In this document: in pieces, positions 45,866 through 53,953 of the stretch
How the letters are laid out: every line of letters begins with the position of its first letter
Numbering within the stretch: the stretch's first letter is position 1
Origin: a virus
Length of the DNA: 54,009 bases
IMG/VR virus record: IMGVR_UViG_3300047470_000294
Coordinates: 1 to 54,009 of that record
Reading direction: 5' to 3' (one strand)
The notes under the pieces: generated by a model
The model's input: only the letters and a program-made list of their open reading frames with translations
Told to the model about the DNA's origin: nothing
The model's database searches: none
Position numbers and translations under genes: made by a program

Positions 45866-46659
45866 TGCCGCGGCAACTCGACCAACTCCCCACGGATGCA
45901 ACAACGATGGCCCGGAAAATCGCGGCACTGGAACGGCAGGTCAACGAGCTGCGGGCTGCCCGCCGCCTCAGCTCCGCAACTGCGGGGATCATCCAGACTG
46001 CGGCTTCCGGCGCCCGGGTGGCGATGAACGGAGCCAACCAGGCCGTCGACGTGTACGGAGACGACGGCACCACCCTGCTGGCTGAACTCGGGCCCGACGC
46101 CAGCGGTGGTGGCGGCCTGTGGACCCGCGGCCTGCAAGCCCCCAACAACATCAGCTCCTACCTGGGCAGCGGAGAGCTGTCCTTCCGGCCCGTCGAAGAC
46201 GGACTCGTCGAGGTCCCGGCCAACGTCTACTACGACACCGATGCCTTCCAGTACAGCGACCTCACCGTCACCTCTGGCGCGGTCGGTGCGACCGACCACC
46301 GGGCGCTGCTCATCCTGGAGTCCATCTACGCCGGCGCAACCCCGTACATCTACGTACAGGGCGAGAACTCGACGCCCTGCAACTTCGATGTTCTCGGCAT
46401 CATGACCTCGTCGAACTGGGCCTACGGAACCGTCAGCATCACCCCGAGCGCGGCGAACACCCCGACGTCGTCCGCAGTCACCGGCCTGAGCCTGAAGGGC
46501 TCGTCGTTCTACGCGTTCGCCGCGGCGCAGACCGCAGCCCCCGGAACGAACGTGACGGGCGTCGGCACTACCGCGGTCACCTCGTCCGGCCTGACGGTGT
46601 GGGTGACCCGAACCAACACGACCGCCACGATCGTCAACTGGATGGTGATTGGCGTATGA
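45865..46659 (+). CDS. Minor tail protein or short fibre
   Basis: 264 residues. A short N-terminal coiled coil (about 12-36: TMARKIAALERQVNELRAAR) for trimerisation, a linker with VAMNGANQAVDVYGDDG, and a beta-rich C-terminal domain (about 110-264). The layout fits a trimeric fibre attached to the hub encoded directly upstream (one-base overlap). Confidence 0.7.
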   Translation: MPRQLDQLPTDATTMARKIAALERQVNELRAARRLSSATAGIIQTAASGARVAMNGANQAVDVYGDDGTTLLAELGPDASGGGGLWTRGLQAPNNISSYLGSGELSFRPVEDGLVEVPANVYYDTDAFQYSDLTVTSGAVGATDHRALLILESIYAGATPYIYVQGENSTPCNFDVLGIMTSSNWAYGTVSITPSAANTPTSSAVTGLSLKGSSFYAFAAAQTAAPGTNVTGVGTTAVTSSGLTVWVTRTNTTATIVNWMVIGV

Positions 46660-46868
46660 GCACGCCCGTGACGTTCCTTCCGTCCCTCTATTACGAGGTC
46701 ACGGCGCGCGACACCAACGAGGACTGCCGCAACTACGACCAAGTCTTCGACCTTCCGCAGTTCTACTCGAACGACGGCGTGCACTGCTACGTCACGTGCG
46801 GCATCTGCAGGCAGCGCATGGAGATCCTCACCGCCGTACTGCTCGACCCGCAGCCTGAAGTCTCCTGA
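46656..46868 (+). CDS. Small protein with Cys motif
   Basis: 70 residues with CYVTCGICRQRM near residue 44, which may bind metal. ATG overlaps the preceding stop. It is the last gene before a terminator, at the end of the tail operon. No family recognised. Confidence 0.55.
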   Translation: MSTPVTFLPSLYYEVTARDTNEDCRNYDQVFDLPQFYSNDGVHCYVTCGICRQRMEILTAVLLDPQPEVS

Positions 46869-46887
46869 CCTATCGCATCACCGGCCC

Positions 46888-46915
46888 GCGCCCCGCCCCC
46901 ACCAGGGCGCTTTTT
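46888..46915 (+). terminator. Intrinsic terminator between tail and lysis regions
   Basis: GCGCCC (46888-46893) pairs with GGGCGC (46905-46910), followed by five T residues. The ribosome binding site GGAGGGG of the next gene begins about 9 bases later, the same tight arrangement as at 35143. Confidence 0.75.
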
Positions 46916-46934
46916 CATGCCCTGGAGGGGCTCC

Positions 46935-47774
46935 ATGACCGTGATCGTCACCCGGCACATCGAAGAACACCCCAGCGATATCGGCGGCCGACTCGGCCGG
47001 CACGTCGAGCACGATTCCCGCAGCAAGGCCTACGCCCTGTCCGAGGATCTCTTCGGCGCCGGCGGCTACACCTCGGCCACCCACACGGTGAACGCGCCTG
47101 TCCTCGACCAGGCCAACGTCGGCGCCTGCACCGGCTTCGGCACCGAGGCCTGCGTCTCCGCCGACCCGTTCTACGGCGCGATCCCTACCACCGTGGCGGC
47201 CCGGCCTACCGGTGATGTCGACATCGACAACCAGCAGGGCTACAGCCTCTACTCGTCGGCGACGCACCTCGACAACATCAAGGGCTCGTGGAAGCCGGAC
47301 GACACCGGCTCGTCCGGTCTCGCCGCCGCGAAGGCCGCGATGAAGACAGGGCTCATCGCCGGATGCCAGCACGCCCTGTCGCTGGATGCCGCACTCAAGG
47401 GGCTCGGCAAGCTGGCGTGCATCACCGGCGTCGACTGGACTGAAGGGTTCGACAACCCGGACGCCAACGGCCACGTCAAGCTCGGCGGATCCGTGCGCGG
47501 AGGACACGAGTTCTGCGTGTACGGCATCGACGTCCCCAACCAGCTCGTGTGGGCCCGCAACAGTTGGGGCCCCGACTGGGGACTGAACGGCTGCTTCTCC
47601 TTCTCGTGGGACGACTGGGGGCAACTCCTCAGCCAGCAGGGCGACGCCACATTCTTCGTGCCGCTGACCTCCCCGGCCCCTGTCCCCACACCGACGCCGA
47701 CTCCCACGCCGGACTCGGTCGACGCCGCCATGGCCAAGTCCATGCGGACGTGGCTTGCCGCGAAGGGGGTCTGA
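46935..47774 (+). CDS. Papain-like cysteine protease (C1A)
   Basis: 279 residues. Q59 and C65 in LDQANVGACTGFGTEAC, H191 in GGHEFCVYGID and N209 in ARNSWGPDWGLNGCF are the papain-type active-site residues in order. A Pro/Thr linker (PTPTPTPTPD near 250) and a short C-terminal helix follow. There is no signal peptide. Phage proteins of this type are known in Streptomyces phages; the substrate is unknown. It may act in tail processing or on the host surface, as it lies between the tail and lysis genes. Confidence 0.82.
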   Translation: MTVIVTRHIEEHPSDIGGRLGRHVEHDSRSKAYALSEDLFGAGGYTSATHTVNAPVLDQANVGACTGFGTEACVSADPFYGAIPTTVAARPTGDVDIDNQQGYSLYSSATHLDNIKGSWKPDDTGSSGLAAAKAAMKTGLIAGCQHALSLDAALKGLGKLACITGVDWTEGFDNPDANGHVKLGGSVRGGHEFCVYGIDVPNQLVWARNSWGPDWGLNGCFSFSWDDWGQLLSQQGDATFFVPLTSPAPVPTPTPTPTPDSVDAAMAKSMRTWLAAKGV

Positions 47775-47776
47775 CG

Positions 47777-48046
47777 ATGGATTTCGGTGAAGCACTCAGG
47801 GCGGCGCTGAGCGGCGCCCGTATCGCCCGGTCCGGCTGGAACGGCGCCGGCATGTTCGTGGTGCACCAGAAGGGCTACCCCGACGGCATTCCGATCAACG
47901 CCAACACGGCGGAGGCGACGGGCATCCCGCAGGGGACGGTGTGCGTGTTCCGCCCGTATCTGATGATGAAGACCGCTCAGGACGACTTCGTCCCGTGGGT
48001 CATCAGCCAGACCGACGCGCTCGCCGACGACTGGGAGTGTGTCTGA
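47777..48046 (+). CDS. Tad2-like anti-Thoeris protein (DUF2829)
   Basis: 89 residues matching DUF2829 end to end: MDFGEALRAALSGARIARSG followed by WNGAGMFV, then RPYLMMKTAQDDFVPWVISQ and TDALADDWECV. Tad2 proteins of this family bind and sequester the cyclic ADP-ribose signal made by Thoeris TIR enzymes, so the effector is not triggered. It starts 2 bp after the protease gene's stop and its stop overlaps the endolysin start, so here it would be made with the lysis genes. Function here is inferred from the family. Confidence 0.8.
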   Translation: MDFGEALRAALSGARIARSGWNGAGMFVVHQKGYPDGIPINANTAEATGIPQGTVCVFRPYLMMKTAQDDFVPWVISQTDALADDWECV

Positions 48047-48888
48047 TGACCGACCTCTGGATGCCCGGCGCAGCCCGGCACTCGCTCGGCAACACCGGCG
48101 TGATGAACGGCGGCCCCGCCCGCGCCGTCTGGCACATCACCTCGAACGCCAAGGACTGGACGTTCAAGAACGAGCTGGGCTGGTTCACCGGCGGCGGCGC
48201 GAACGTGGCACCGCACCTACTGTGGGACCCGTTCACCGGCCAGATCGCGCAATTCTTTCCCGCGGACTCACGGTCGCTGTCTCTCCAGAACGACGGCGCG
48301 GTGAAGACCAACCGCACTGGCAAGTACTGCGTGCAGATCGAGACGGTCTTCACTGCGGGCGAGACCGTCGGCGGCAAGAAGTACGCGACGGTGCGCGACA
48401 CCCCAGCCAAGGGCCTCGACCAGATCATGGACTGGCTGAGGAGTCTCGGCATACCTGACGTCTGGCCTGGGGGAGCCCCGACGGGCTTCGTCCGCGATAC
48501 CGTCTCCGCCGGCATGTGGGCGAACGACGGCGGCCAGTACGGGCACCACCAGATCCGCGGCAACGCTCACGTCGATCCGGGCCCGATGCCGAACCTGGCC
48601 GCGTTCGGCACGTCGCCGGTCAAGCCGACGCCCAAGCCTGCCGTGAAGTACGAGCCGTTCCCCGGCGCCACCTGGTTCTCGATGGGCCGCAAGTCGCCGA
48701 TCGTCGCCGCCATGCACGACCGGCTCGTCGCCGTCGGCTGCGGCAAGTACAAGTCGTCGACGGGCAAGAACACCATCGGCTCCGGCGACAAGGCCAGCTA
48801 CGAGGCCTGGCAGGAGAAGTGCGGCTTCCCCGGCGACTGGCCGCCCGGCAAGACGACCTGGGACAAGCTGAAGGTGCCGAACGTCTGA
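48046..48888 (+). CDS. Endolysin, N-acetylmuramoyl-L-alanine amidase (PGRP type)
   Basis: 280 residues. The amidase domain spans about 1-190, with H30 in VWHITSN as first zinc ligand and the GHHQIRGNAHVDPG motif carrying the other ligands. A Pro/Lys linker (about 199-212) leads to a C-terminal cell-wall-binding domain (about 213-280) with FSMGRKSPIVAAMHDRLVAV and DKASYEAWQEKCG, common in Streptomyces phage endolysins. It cleaves the amide bond between peptide and muramic acid. No signal peptide, so it depends on a holin. Confidence 0.88.
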   Translation: MTDLWMPGAARHSLGNTGVMNGGPARAVWHITSNAKDWTFKNELGWFTGGGANVAPHLLWDPFTGQIAQFFPADSRSLSLQNDGAVKTNRTGKYCVQIETVFTAGETVGGKKYATVRDTPAKGLDQIMDWLRSLGIPDVWPGGAPTGFVRDTVSAGMWANDGGQYGHHQIRGNAHVDPGPMPNLAAFGTSPVKPTPKPAVKYEPFPGATWFSMGRKSPIVAAMHDRLVAVGCGKYKSSTGKNTIGSGDKASYEAWQEKCGFPGDWPPGKTTWDKLKVPNV

Positions 48889-49196
48889 TGGGCTACGACC
48901 GCGGCGTGCCGCCATCTGACTGGCCTGGCCTGGAGATGGTCGGCATGACCCAGCTGACCGACGACATCTACTTCGGGTGGCTGGCCGAGGAGGCCAACCC
49001 CACCTTCTGGCACTGGTGCAGCGTGCTGGAGGGCGTGCCCGCCGAGCGCAAGGTGCACGACGGCTGCTGGGTGGCCGCCGGAACGAGCAGCCACCGACTG
49101 GTGTCGCGGGAGCCGCTGCACCTCGAACCGTCCCTGCTGTGGCAGTGCTGCGGCACTCACGGCTTCGTCCGCGACGGGAGGTGGGTGTCCGCGTGA
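48888..49196 (+). CDS. Small hypothetical protein in the lysis cassette
   Basis: 102 residues, Trp/Cys-rich (TFWHWCSVLEGVPAERKVHD; WQCCGTHGFVRDG). Found as part of the overlapping chain between endolysin and exonuclease. I recognise no function. Confidence 0.6.
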   Translation: MGYDRGVPPSDWPGLEMVGMTQLTDDIYFGWLAEEANPTFWHWCSVLEGVPAERKVHDGCWVAAGTSSHRLVSREPLHLEPSLLWQCCGTHGFVRDGRWVSA

Positions 49197-49753
49197 CTGA
49201 CCTGTTTTACGACCTGGAGTTCCTGGAGGACGGGCGCACGATCGAGCTGATCTCCATCGGCATGGTGTGCGATGACGGCCGCGAGTACTACGCCGTCAAC
49301 CGCGACATGCCCGTCCGCCGCATCCGCAAGCACCCGTGGCTGATGCAGAACGTCGTCCCCAACCTCCCGAAGGGCCACGGCGACCAGCGCATCCACATGC
49401 CGAAGCGCTGGCTGTTCCACTACGCCGACCACCGCGTGAAGCACCGGAAGACCATCGCCTCCGAGGTCGCCGAGTTCATCCGCGCGGCCGGACCGGACGT
49501 CGAACTGTGGGCGAACTACGGGGCCTACGACCACGTCGCGCTCGCCCAGTTGTGGGGCCCGATGATCGCGCTCCCGCCCGGCGTTCCGATGTTCACCAAC
49601 GACATCCAGCAGGAGGCTCGCCGCCTCGGGATCCCGTGGGACGACCTGCCCAAGCAGGACGGCGCCGAGCACAACGCCCTCGCCGACGCGAGACACAACC
49701 AGACCGTCCGGCGCTGGCTCGCCGAACAGGCACAGAAACGAGACCACCCATGA
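49193..49753 (+). CDS. DEDDh 3'-5' exonuclease (Rv2179c-like)
   Basis: 186 residues. The exonuclease residues are visible: D7 and E9 (FYDLEFLEDG), D113 (ELWANYGAYDHVAL), H160 and D165 (AEHNALADARHN). The pattern is that of the Rv2179c-like 3'-5' exoribonuclease family common in actinobacteria and their phages. It could trim host or phage RNA, or act on DNA ends. GTG overlaps the previous stop; the holin gene overlaps its end. Confidence 0.82.
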   Translation: MTDLFYDLEFLEDGRTIELISIGMVCDDGREYYAVNRDMPVRRIRKHPWLMQNVVPNLPKGHGDQRIHMPKRWLFHYADHRVKHRKTIASEVAEFIRAAGPDVELWANYGAYDHVALAQLWGPMIALPPGVPMFTNDIQQEARRLGIPWDDLPKQDGAEHNALADARHNQTVRRWLAEQAQKRDHP

Positions 49754-50070
49754 ACCTCGACATTTCGAAGGCCCAGATCATCGGCCTGCTCGTCACCCTG
49801 GTCCTCCCGGTCGCTGTCGGCCTGGTCACGACCCGCGTCACCTCGGCCGCCGCGAAGGCCGTGCTCCTGCTGCTCCTCACCGCCGCGAACGGCTTCCTCG
49901 TCGAGCTCGGCGCCACCGGGTCCGGGTACAACGTGGCGAACGGCGTGTTCTACGCGGCCGTCAGCTTCGTCACCGCGGTGGCCGTGCACTTCGGGTTCCT
50001 CAAGCCCACCGGGATCTCCGGCAAGGCGCAGGACACGCTGCGCACCGCCAGCACCCCCCAGGGCGTCTGA
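49750..50070 (+). CDS. Holin
   Basis: 106 residues with three hydrophobic helices at about 9-30, 35-55 and 62-84, and a polar C-terminal tail. Size, topology and position after the endolysin fit an actinophage holin, which opens the membrane to let the amidase reach the wall. Confidence 0.72.
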   Translation: MNLDISKAQIIGLLVTLVLPVAVGLVTTRVTSAAAKAVLLLLLTAANGFLVELGATGSGYNVANGVFYAAVSFVTAVAVHFGFLKPTGISGKAQDTLRTASTPQGV

Positions 50071-50085
50071 CCGTAGGAGCACCAC

Positions 50086-50433
50086 GTGCCCGAGGATCCG
50101 TCGAATGCGGAACTCGCCCACCGCATTGAGGCCATGCGCCTGGACCTCAAGGACGACTTCCGGGAGCTCGCCAAACGGCTCGACGCCAAGGTGTCCGTCG
50201 AACGGTACGAGCTGGAGCGGCGGGCCGCCGACGCCGTGCACGTTGCACTCATCGAGCGGGTGGCGGCCATCGAGGCGGCACGGGCGCAGGAGAAACGGGA
50301 CGCGGACGTCGAACGGCGCAAGACGGAGGATCAGCGGCGCGCCGACAAGCGGCTCATCTTCTCGGCGCTGATCGTGCCGGTGCTGATCGTGCTGTTGCAG
50401 GTGTACCTCTCGTCGCGGGGGGCCGGTTCGTGA
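50086..50433 (+). CDS. Coiled-coil protein with C-terminal membrane anchor
   Basis: 115 residues: Glu/Arg/Ala-rich coiled coil (about 8-88) followed by one transmembrane helix (about 90-107). Tail-anchored coiled-coil proteins like this accompany holins in many actinophages and may modulate lysis. GTG follows TAGGAGCACC. Confidence 0.65.
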   Translation: MPEDPSNAELAHRIEAMRLDLKDDFRELAKRLDAKVSVERYELERRAADAVHVALIERVAAIEAARAQEKRDADVERRKTEDQRRADKRLIFSALIVPVLIVLLQVYLSSRGAGS

Positions 50434-51161
50434 GCGAACACGCATCCCCGGCGAAGGAACGCCGCAAGGCCGATCTGCGGTATGCGGCGGTCGCGGTCGC
50501 CGCGGTCGGCTCCTTCGCCACCATGGCGATCTGGATGCAAGGCCTCTCCAACGACCTGCGCGTCTCCAACCAGGCCCGCGACGCGCTCGCCCGGCAGGTG
50601 CAGTCCCTCGGCCACAAGCCGGTCGCCGGACCGCCCGGATCACGTGGCGAGGCAGGCCAGTCCGTCGTCGGCCGGCGAGGGCCCCAAGGTGTAGCCGGCT
50701 CTCCGGGTCCGACCGGATCGCCGGGCAGCACGGGCGAGGCGGGGGCTACCGGAGCCAGCGGCGCACCTGGCGTCGCCGGATCGCCCGGAGTCGGCGTCAC
50801 CGGGGCCGTCGGCAGTCCAGGCCCCGCCGGACCTCAAGGTGAAGCAGGGGTGGCCGGACCCGTCGGCCCCCAGGGCGATCGGGGCGAGAAGGGCGACACC
50901 GGCGCGACAGGCCCGGCACCGTCTGGCTGGACGTTCACGGACAACACCGGGGTCACCCAGGAGTGCGCACCCGACAGTGAGGGCTCCACCTACTACACCT
51001 GCCAGCCCGTCTCGCCGGCGAGCCCGTCACCCACCCCGTCGAATCCCGAGTCCGCGGTGCTGGTGCTCAGTGCCGTGATCGCCCGCAGGAGGATCGATGC
51101 CCCAAGCAGTACCCGCGGCCGACACCGGGCGGTCCGCCGCCGCGGTGGCGCCCATCGCTGA
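50430..51161 (+). CDS. Membrane-anchored collagen-like protein
   Basis: 243 residues. A basic N-terminus, one transmembrane helix (about 17-37), a short coiled coil (about 38-62), then about 30 Gly-X-Y triplets (67-162) and a C-terminal part with C179 and C191. Collagen-like triplets form trimeric rods. A surface-exposed anchor in the infected or lysogenic cell or a lysis accessory is possible. The last 20 residues overlap the next gene in another frame and look like read-through. GTG overlaps the previous stop. Confidence 0.7.
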   Translation: MSEHASPAKERRKADLRYAAVAVAAVGSFATMAIWMQGLSNDLRVSNQARDALARQVQSLGHKPVAGPPGSRGEAGQSVVGRRGPQGVAGSPGPTGSPGSTGEAGATGASGAPGVAGSPGVGVTGAVGSPGPAGPQGEAGVAGPVGPQGDRGEKGDTGATGPAPSGWTFTDNTGVTQECAPDSEGSTYYTCQPVSPASPSPTPSNPESAVLVLSAVIARRRIDAPSSTRGRHRAVRRRGGAHR

Positions 51162-51315
51162 ACCGCCCGCGGCCCGTCAGCCCCGCCGAGACGACAGTGC
51201 GGCGGACGCGGGCAGCCTCGCGCGCATGGGCCGCCTCGACCCGCAGCCGATCCCGGCGCCGTCCATCAGCCCGTTCCTTGCGCCCGACCTGCCGCCCTTC
51301 GAGGAGGACGACTGA
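51097..51315 (+). CDS. Small Pro/Ala-rich hypothetical protein
   Basis: 72 residues, Pro/Ala/Asp-rich and probably disordered, ending PDLPPFEEDD. Accepted because AGGAGG lies 4 bases before ATG. It overlaps the 3' end of the collagen-like gene in another frame. No function recognised. Confidence 0.5.
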   Translation: MPQAVPAADTGRSAAAVAPIAEPPAARQPRRDDSAADAGSLARMGRLDPQPIPAPSISPFLAPDLPPFEEDD

Positions 51316-51389
51316 CGGGCTCCGTGCCACCGGCCGCCCCAACAGGCCGGTTGCCCTGTCCGCCCCTCGCGTGGTGGGGAGGTGAACCC

Positions 51390-51440
51390 GTGCTGCACCT
51401 CGTACTCGACCTGCTTGCCAGCCTGTCTGTCTGCCTCTGA
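51390..51440 (+). CDS. Possible 16-residue hydrophobic peptide
   Basis: GTG at 51390 follows the very strong site GGGGAGGTG (51377-51385) and encodes MLHLVLDLLASLSVCL. A hydrophobic micro-peptide at the end of the lysis operon, just before the terminator. The only evidence is the ribosome binding site. Confidence 0.35.
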   Translation: MLHLVLDLLASLSVCL

Positions 51441-51451
51441 CCGGCACGACT

Positions 51452-51485
51452 GCGCCCCCGCTGCCCTCCTGGGCGGTGGGGGCGC
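51452..51485. terminator. Bidirectional terminator at the end of the late operon
   Basis: GCGCCCCC (51452-51459) pairs with GGGGGCGC (51478-51485), partly extended inward, followed by TTCGTCA. It separates the rightward late genes from the leftward gene ending at 51490. The hairpin at 52147 ends in the same GGGGCGCTTCGTCA tail. Confidence 0.7.
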
Positions 51486-51489
51486 TTCG

Positions 51490-52098
51490 TCACGTCCCGT
51501 CGGTGAACGGCGGATTCTCCAGGTGCCGGGCGAGGATCCATTCCTCGTCGCCGCGGCGGCAGGTCAGGATGAGCCGGATCGGCTTGCCGACGTACTCGCC
51601 TTGCCACATGGCCTGGGACTTGCCCTCCATCCAGCGCCCGGGCCTGGTGCGCTGCATCGCGCGTTGCGTGCCAGTACCCACGTCGAGCGGGAAGGCTTCG
51701 GGCCCGCGCCCGTGCTCGTCGGTTCCGTTGCTGCCGTGCGAGAAGCGGAAGGGCCCCCAGACGAAGGCGTCGACGTCGGCCTGCGTCACGTTCCTCTCCG
51801 GGTGGAGGACGGTGCGTTCCCTGTCGTCGTCGCCGACGACTATGCGTACCTCGTCGAGGCGGCGCAGCGCGTCAGGCCCGCCGAGATGCACGTTGAGGAG
51901 GGCCTGGCCGTTGCCGGTATCTATCAGCTCAAGGTCGAACTGTGGCGTCAGCTCGGCGTGCCAGCGGTCCTGCTCGATGCGGGTCATGGTGTCCGCAGTC
52001 TTCGCGGACCGATGCGCGGCGAGCCACGCGCCGGCCGTCGCGACCGCGCTGAGGGCGGCTGTGGACAAGGTGGCGACGTCGCCCCAGTGGATTCTCAT
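51490..52098 (-). CDS. Membrane-anchored hypothetical protein
   Basis: 202 residues from ATG at 52098. One hydrophobic helix at about 9-27 (TLSTAALSAVATAGAWLAAH), then a soluble beta-rich domain with LIDTGNGQALLNVHLGG and LDEVRIVVGDDD. This kind of protein is frequent in Streptomyces genomes. Minus orientation next to the integrase suggests expression in the lysogen. No ribosome binding site seen. Confidence 0.65.
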   Translation of the reverse strand: MRIHWGDVATLSTAALSAVATAGAWLAAHRSAKTADTMTRIEQDRWHAELTPQFDLELIDTGNGQALLNVHLGGPDALRRLDEVRIVVGDDDRERTVLHPERNVTQADVDAFVWGPFRFSHGSNGTDEHGRGPEAFPLDVGTGTQRAMQRTRPGRWMEGKSQAMWQGEYVGKPIRLILTCRRGDEEWILARHLENPPFTDGT

Positions 52099-52146
52099 GC
52101 GCCGGGAGCGTAGCGGGAGTTGACCGCTGGCGAACCCGGCATGACC

Positions 52147-52192
52147 GCGCCCCGCCCCTTCGCTGCCATCTGACGGCGGGGGAGCGGGGCGC
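52147..52192. terminator. Hairpin terminator between minus-strand genes
   Basis: GCGCCCCG (52147-52154) pairs with CGGGGCGC (52185-52192). It ends the minus-strand gene at 52207-52461 and isolates the membrane protein gene. Confidence 0.6.
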
Positions 52193-52206
52193 TTCGTCAT
52201 GTTCGG

Positions 52207-52461
52207 TCAGGCGGCCCACTCGGTGAGCACGTCGGCGGTCTCCGTGAACCCGAACTGACGGAGGGCGTCGATCGGGTCGGAGTCGGCGAGGCACTTCGCT
52301 AGGTGGTGATCAAAGACCACGGTGAGCTGCCTCGCCATGACGTTGTTGCCGTCCGGGTCTTCAGGGGTGGACGCCTCGGCCGCAACGAGCCGCTCCATGT
52401 AGCCGAAGGGGACCCCAGTTCGATCCGAGGCCTCGCGCAGTGCATCCATGTTGTAGGGCAT
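52207..52461 (-). CDS. Small hypothetical protein, possible regulator
   Basis: 84 residues from ATG at 52461 ([20 protein letters not shown]). Mainly helical with a possible helix-turn-helix at about 6-30, but without a convincing match. It faces away from the integrase gene across a palindromic operator, the usual place for a lysogeny regulator; that role is inference. Confidence 0.55.
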   Translation of the reverse strand: MPYNMDALREASDRTGVPFGYMERLVAAEASTPEDPDGNNVMARQLTVVFDHHLAKCLADSDPIDALRQFGFTETADVLTEWAA

Positions 52462-52477
52462 GACGGTGACGGTACTA

Positions 52478-52498
52478 CAGATAATGCCCTATTATCTG
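52478..52498. promoter_or_regulatory. Palindromic operator in the regulator-integrase gap
   Basis: CAGATAAT, GCCCT, ATTATCTG: a perfect 8-bp inverted repeat around a 5-bp centre. Each arm contains GATAAT, a good -10 hexamer, one per strand, so two opposed promoters may overlap here. A half-site TTATCTG occurs at 52558-52564 just before the integrase ribosome binding site. Confidence 0.6.
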
Positions 52499-52578
52499 GG
52501 GTATCGCCGATCGCGAGCAGGGAGAACGACTCCCTGGAGGTGCGCGAAGCGGGCCCGTTATCTGTGGCAAGGAGGATC

Positions 52579-53553
52579 GTGGGCAACGTCGTACAGCTCC
52601 CCACCGGCAAAGCACTCACCGTCCAGGCGGCAGCCGACCGCTACCTCGAGTCGCTCAGCAACCCCAACACGGCCCGCAACTACGGGATCGGCGTCAGTAA
52701 GACCGTCGAGCGCGTCAGTGGGAACCGCCCTCTCGAGTCCGTCGGTGACGACGAGATCGGCGAAACCCTCGAGCAGTTGTGGGGGAGCGGCTCCGTCAAC
52801 ACCTGGAACGCACGCCGCTCCGCTGTCCAGTCCTGGCTCTCCTGGTGCCGAGACCGCGGATACGGGGGCCCCTCCGTCCCCGTGTGGACGAAGCGCCTTA
52901 CTCCGCCGGACAGTGACACGCCTGCGCATTCCAAGATGGAGGTCGACCGTCTCATCGGCCGCCGCGACATCCATCTCCGCGAGAAGACCCTCTGGCGGAT
53001 GCTGTACGAGACCGCGGCCCGCTCCGACGAGATCCTCGCCCTCAACATCGAAGACCTCGACCTCGCGGGGCGCCGCTGCCAGGTCAAGGCCAAGGGCGCC
53101 AAGTCGAAGACTCGGCGCCGCGGTGAGACTCGAGCAGACTTCGTCCTCGAGCCCGTCTACTGGGATGCCGGAACGGCTCGCCTCCTGCCGCGCCTCCTGA
53201 AGGGCCGAACTCGAGGCCCGGTCTTCGTAGCCCACCGCAAACCGGGGCCCGGCAAGGTTGTGAGCGCTCGAGACGTCTGCCCCGACACGGGACTCGCCCG
53301 CCTCTCCTACGGGCAAGCTCGAGCCCTACTCGATGAGGCCACCGCGGCGGCCGGACCCGGAACAGGGTGGGACCTGCACGAGTACCGGCACTCCGCCCTT
53401 ACGCACCTGGGCGAACAGGGCGCCTCGCTGTTGATGCTGATGGCGAAGTCCCGGCACAAGAAGCCGGAGAACGTCCGTAAGTACTTCAAGCCGTCACCCG
53501 AGGCCATCGCCGAACTGACGAGCCTGCTCGCGCCCGGCAACACCCAACGCTGA
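52579..53553 (+). CDS. int: Tyrosine integrase
   Basis: 324 residues from GTG at 52579, which has AAGGAGG upstream; a longer in-frame extension to 52303 has no start signal and runs through the operator. The N-terminal part (about 10-105) is a SAM-like core-binding domain. Catalytic residues: R148 (TAARSDEI), a basic K stretch ([10 protein letters not shown]), H267 and R270 (HEYRHSAL), H293 ([13 protein letters not shown]) and nucleophile Y302. Integrates the element at a site not visible in this window. Located at the right end, with a small gene behind it. Confidence 0.9.
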   Translation: MGNVVQLPTGKALTVQAAADRYLESLSNPNTARNYGIGVSKTVERVSGNRPLESVGDDEIGETLEQLWGSGSVNTWNARRSAVQSWLSWCRDRGYGGPSVPVWTKRLTPPDSDTPAHSKMEVDRLIGRRDIHLREKTLWRMLYETAARSDEILALNIEDLDLAGRRCQVKAKGAKSKTRRRGETRADFVLEPVYWDAGTARLLPRLLKGRTRGPVFVAHRKPGPGKVVSARDVCPDTGLARLSYGQARALLDEATAAAGPGTGWDLHEYRHSALTHLGEQGASLLMLMAKSRHKKPENVRKYFKPSPEAIAELTSLLAPGNTQR

Positions 53554-53568
53554 CGGAGGGTCCGATCC

Positions 53569-53898
53569 GTGACGCTGGACATCCGCCCCACCGACGACCC
53601 GCACCACTTCCACCTTTACGACGCCGAAGACAAGATCGGTGAGATCCTCTGCGACCCGCCAGACGAAGACGACCCCACGGACACCGATCCGCCGCACTGG
53701 TCCGCTGAACTCTGGAGCCAGATGGGCACTGGCAAGGAGTGGAGCGCGACCGGTGAGAGCTATGACGAGGTGGCGGGGTACGCCCTGGAGCTGTACGAGG
53801 AGTTCACCGCCGAGCGACATGAGCTGAGTAAGGGCTCACGCACCTGGACGACGGGCAGCATCCCGATGGGCGGGAAGCCCGGATGGCGGCGCCGCTAG
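53569..53898 (+). CDS. Small acidic hypothetical protein
   Basis: 109 residues, acidic start (DIRPTDDPHHFHLYDAEDKI), a GESYDEVAGYALELYEEF helix and a basic tail (GKPGWRRR). GTG lies 16 bp after the integrase stop. No family recognised. Its place after int suggests it belongs to the integration unit. Confidence 0.6.
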   Translation: MTLDIRPTDDPHHFHLYDAEDKIGEILCDPPDEDDPTDTDPPHWSAELWSQMGTGKEWSATGESYDEVAGYALELYEEFTAERHELSKGSRTWTTGSIPMGGKPGWRRR

Positions 53899-53923
53899 AC
53901 CGCCCGTGCCACACTGGCGATAC

Positions 53924-53953
53924 GCCCGTCTCGCATCCCCCGTCGAGGCGGGC
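53924..53953 (+). terminator. Hairpin terminator after the integrase unit
   Basis: GCCCGTCTCG (53924-53933) pairs with CGAGGCGGGC (53944-53953), one G-U pair. The 56 bases to the window end show no gene, tRNA or obvious attachment repeat. Confidence 0.6.

Noticed and set aside
52303-52578. N-terminal extension of the integrase frame to 52303
   Set aside because: The extension overlaps a minus-strand gene and the palindromic operator and has no start signal; GTG at 52579 has AAGGAGG upstream.
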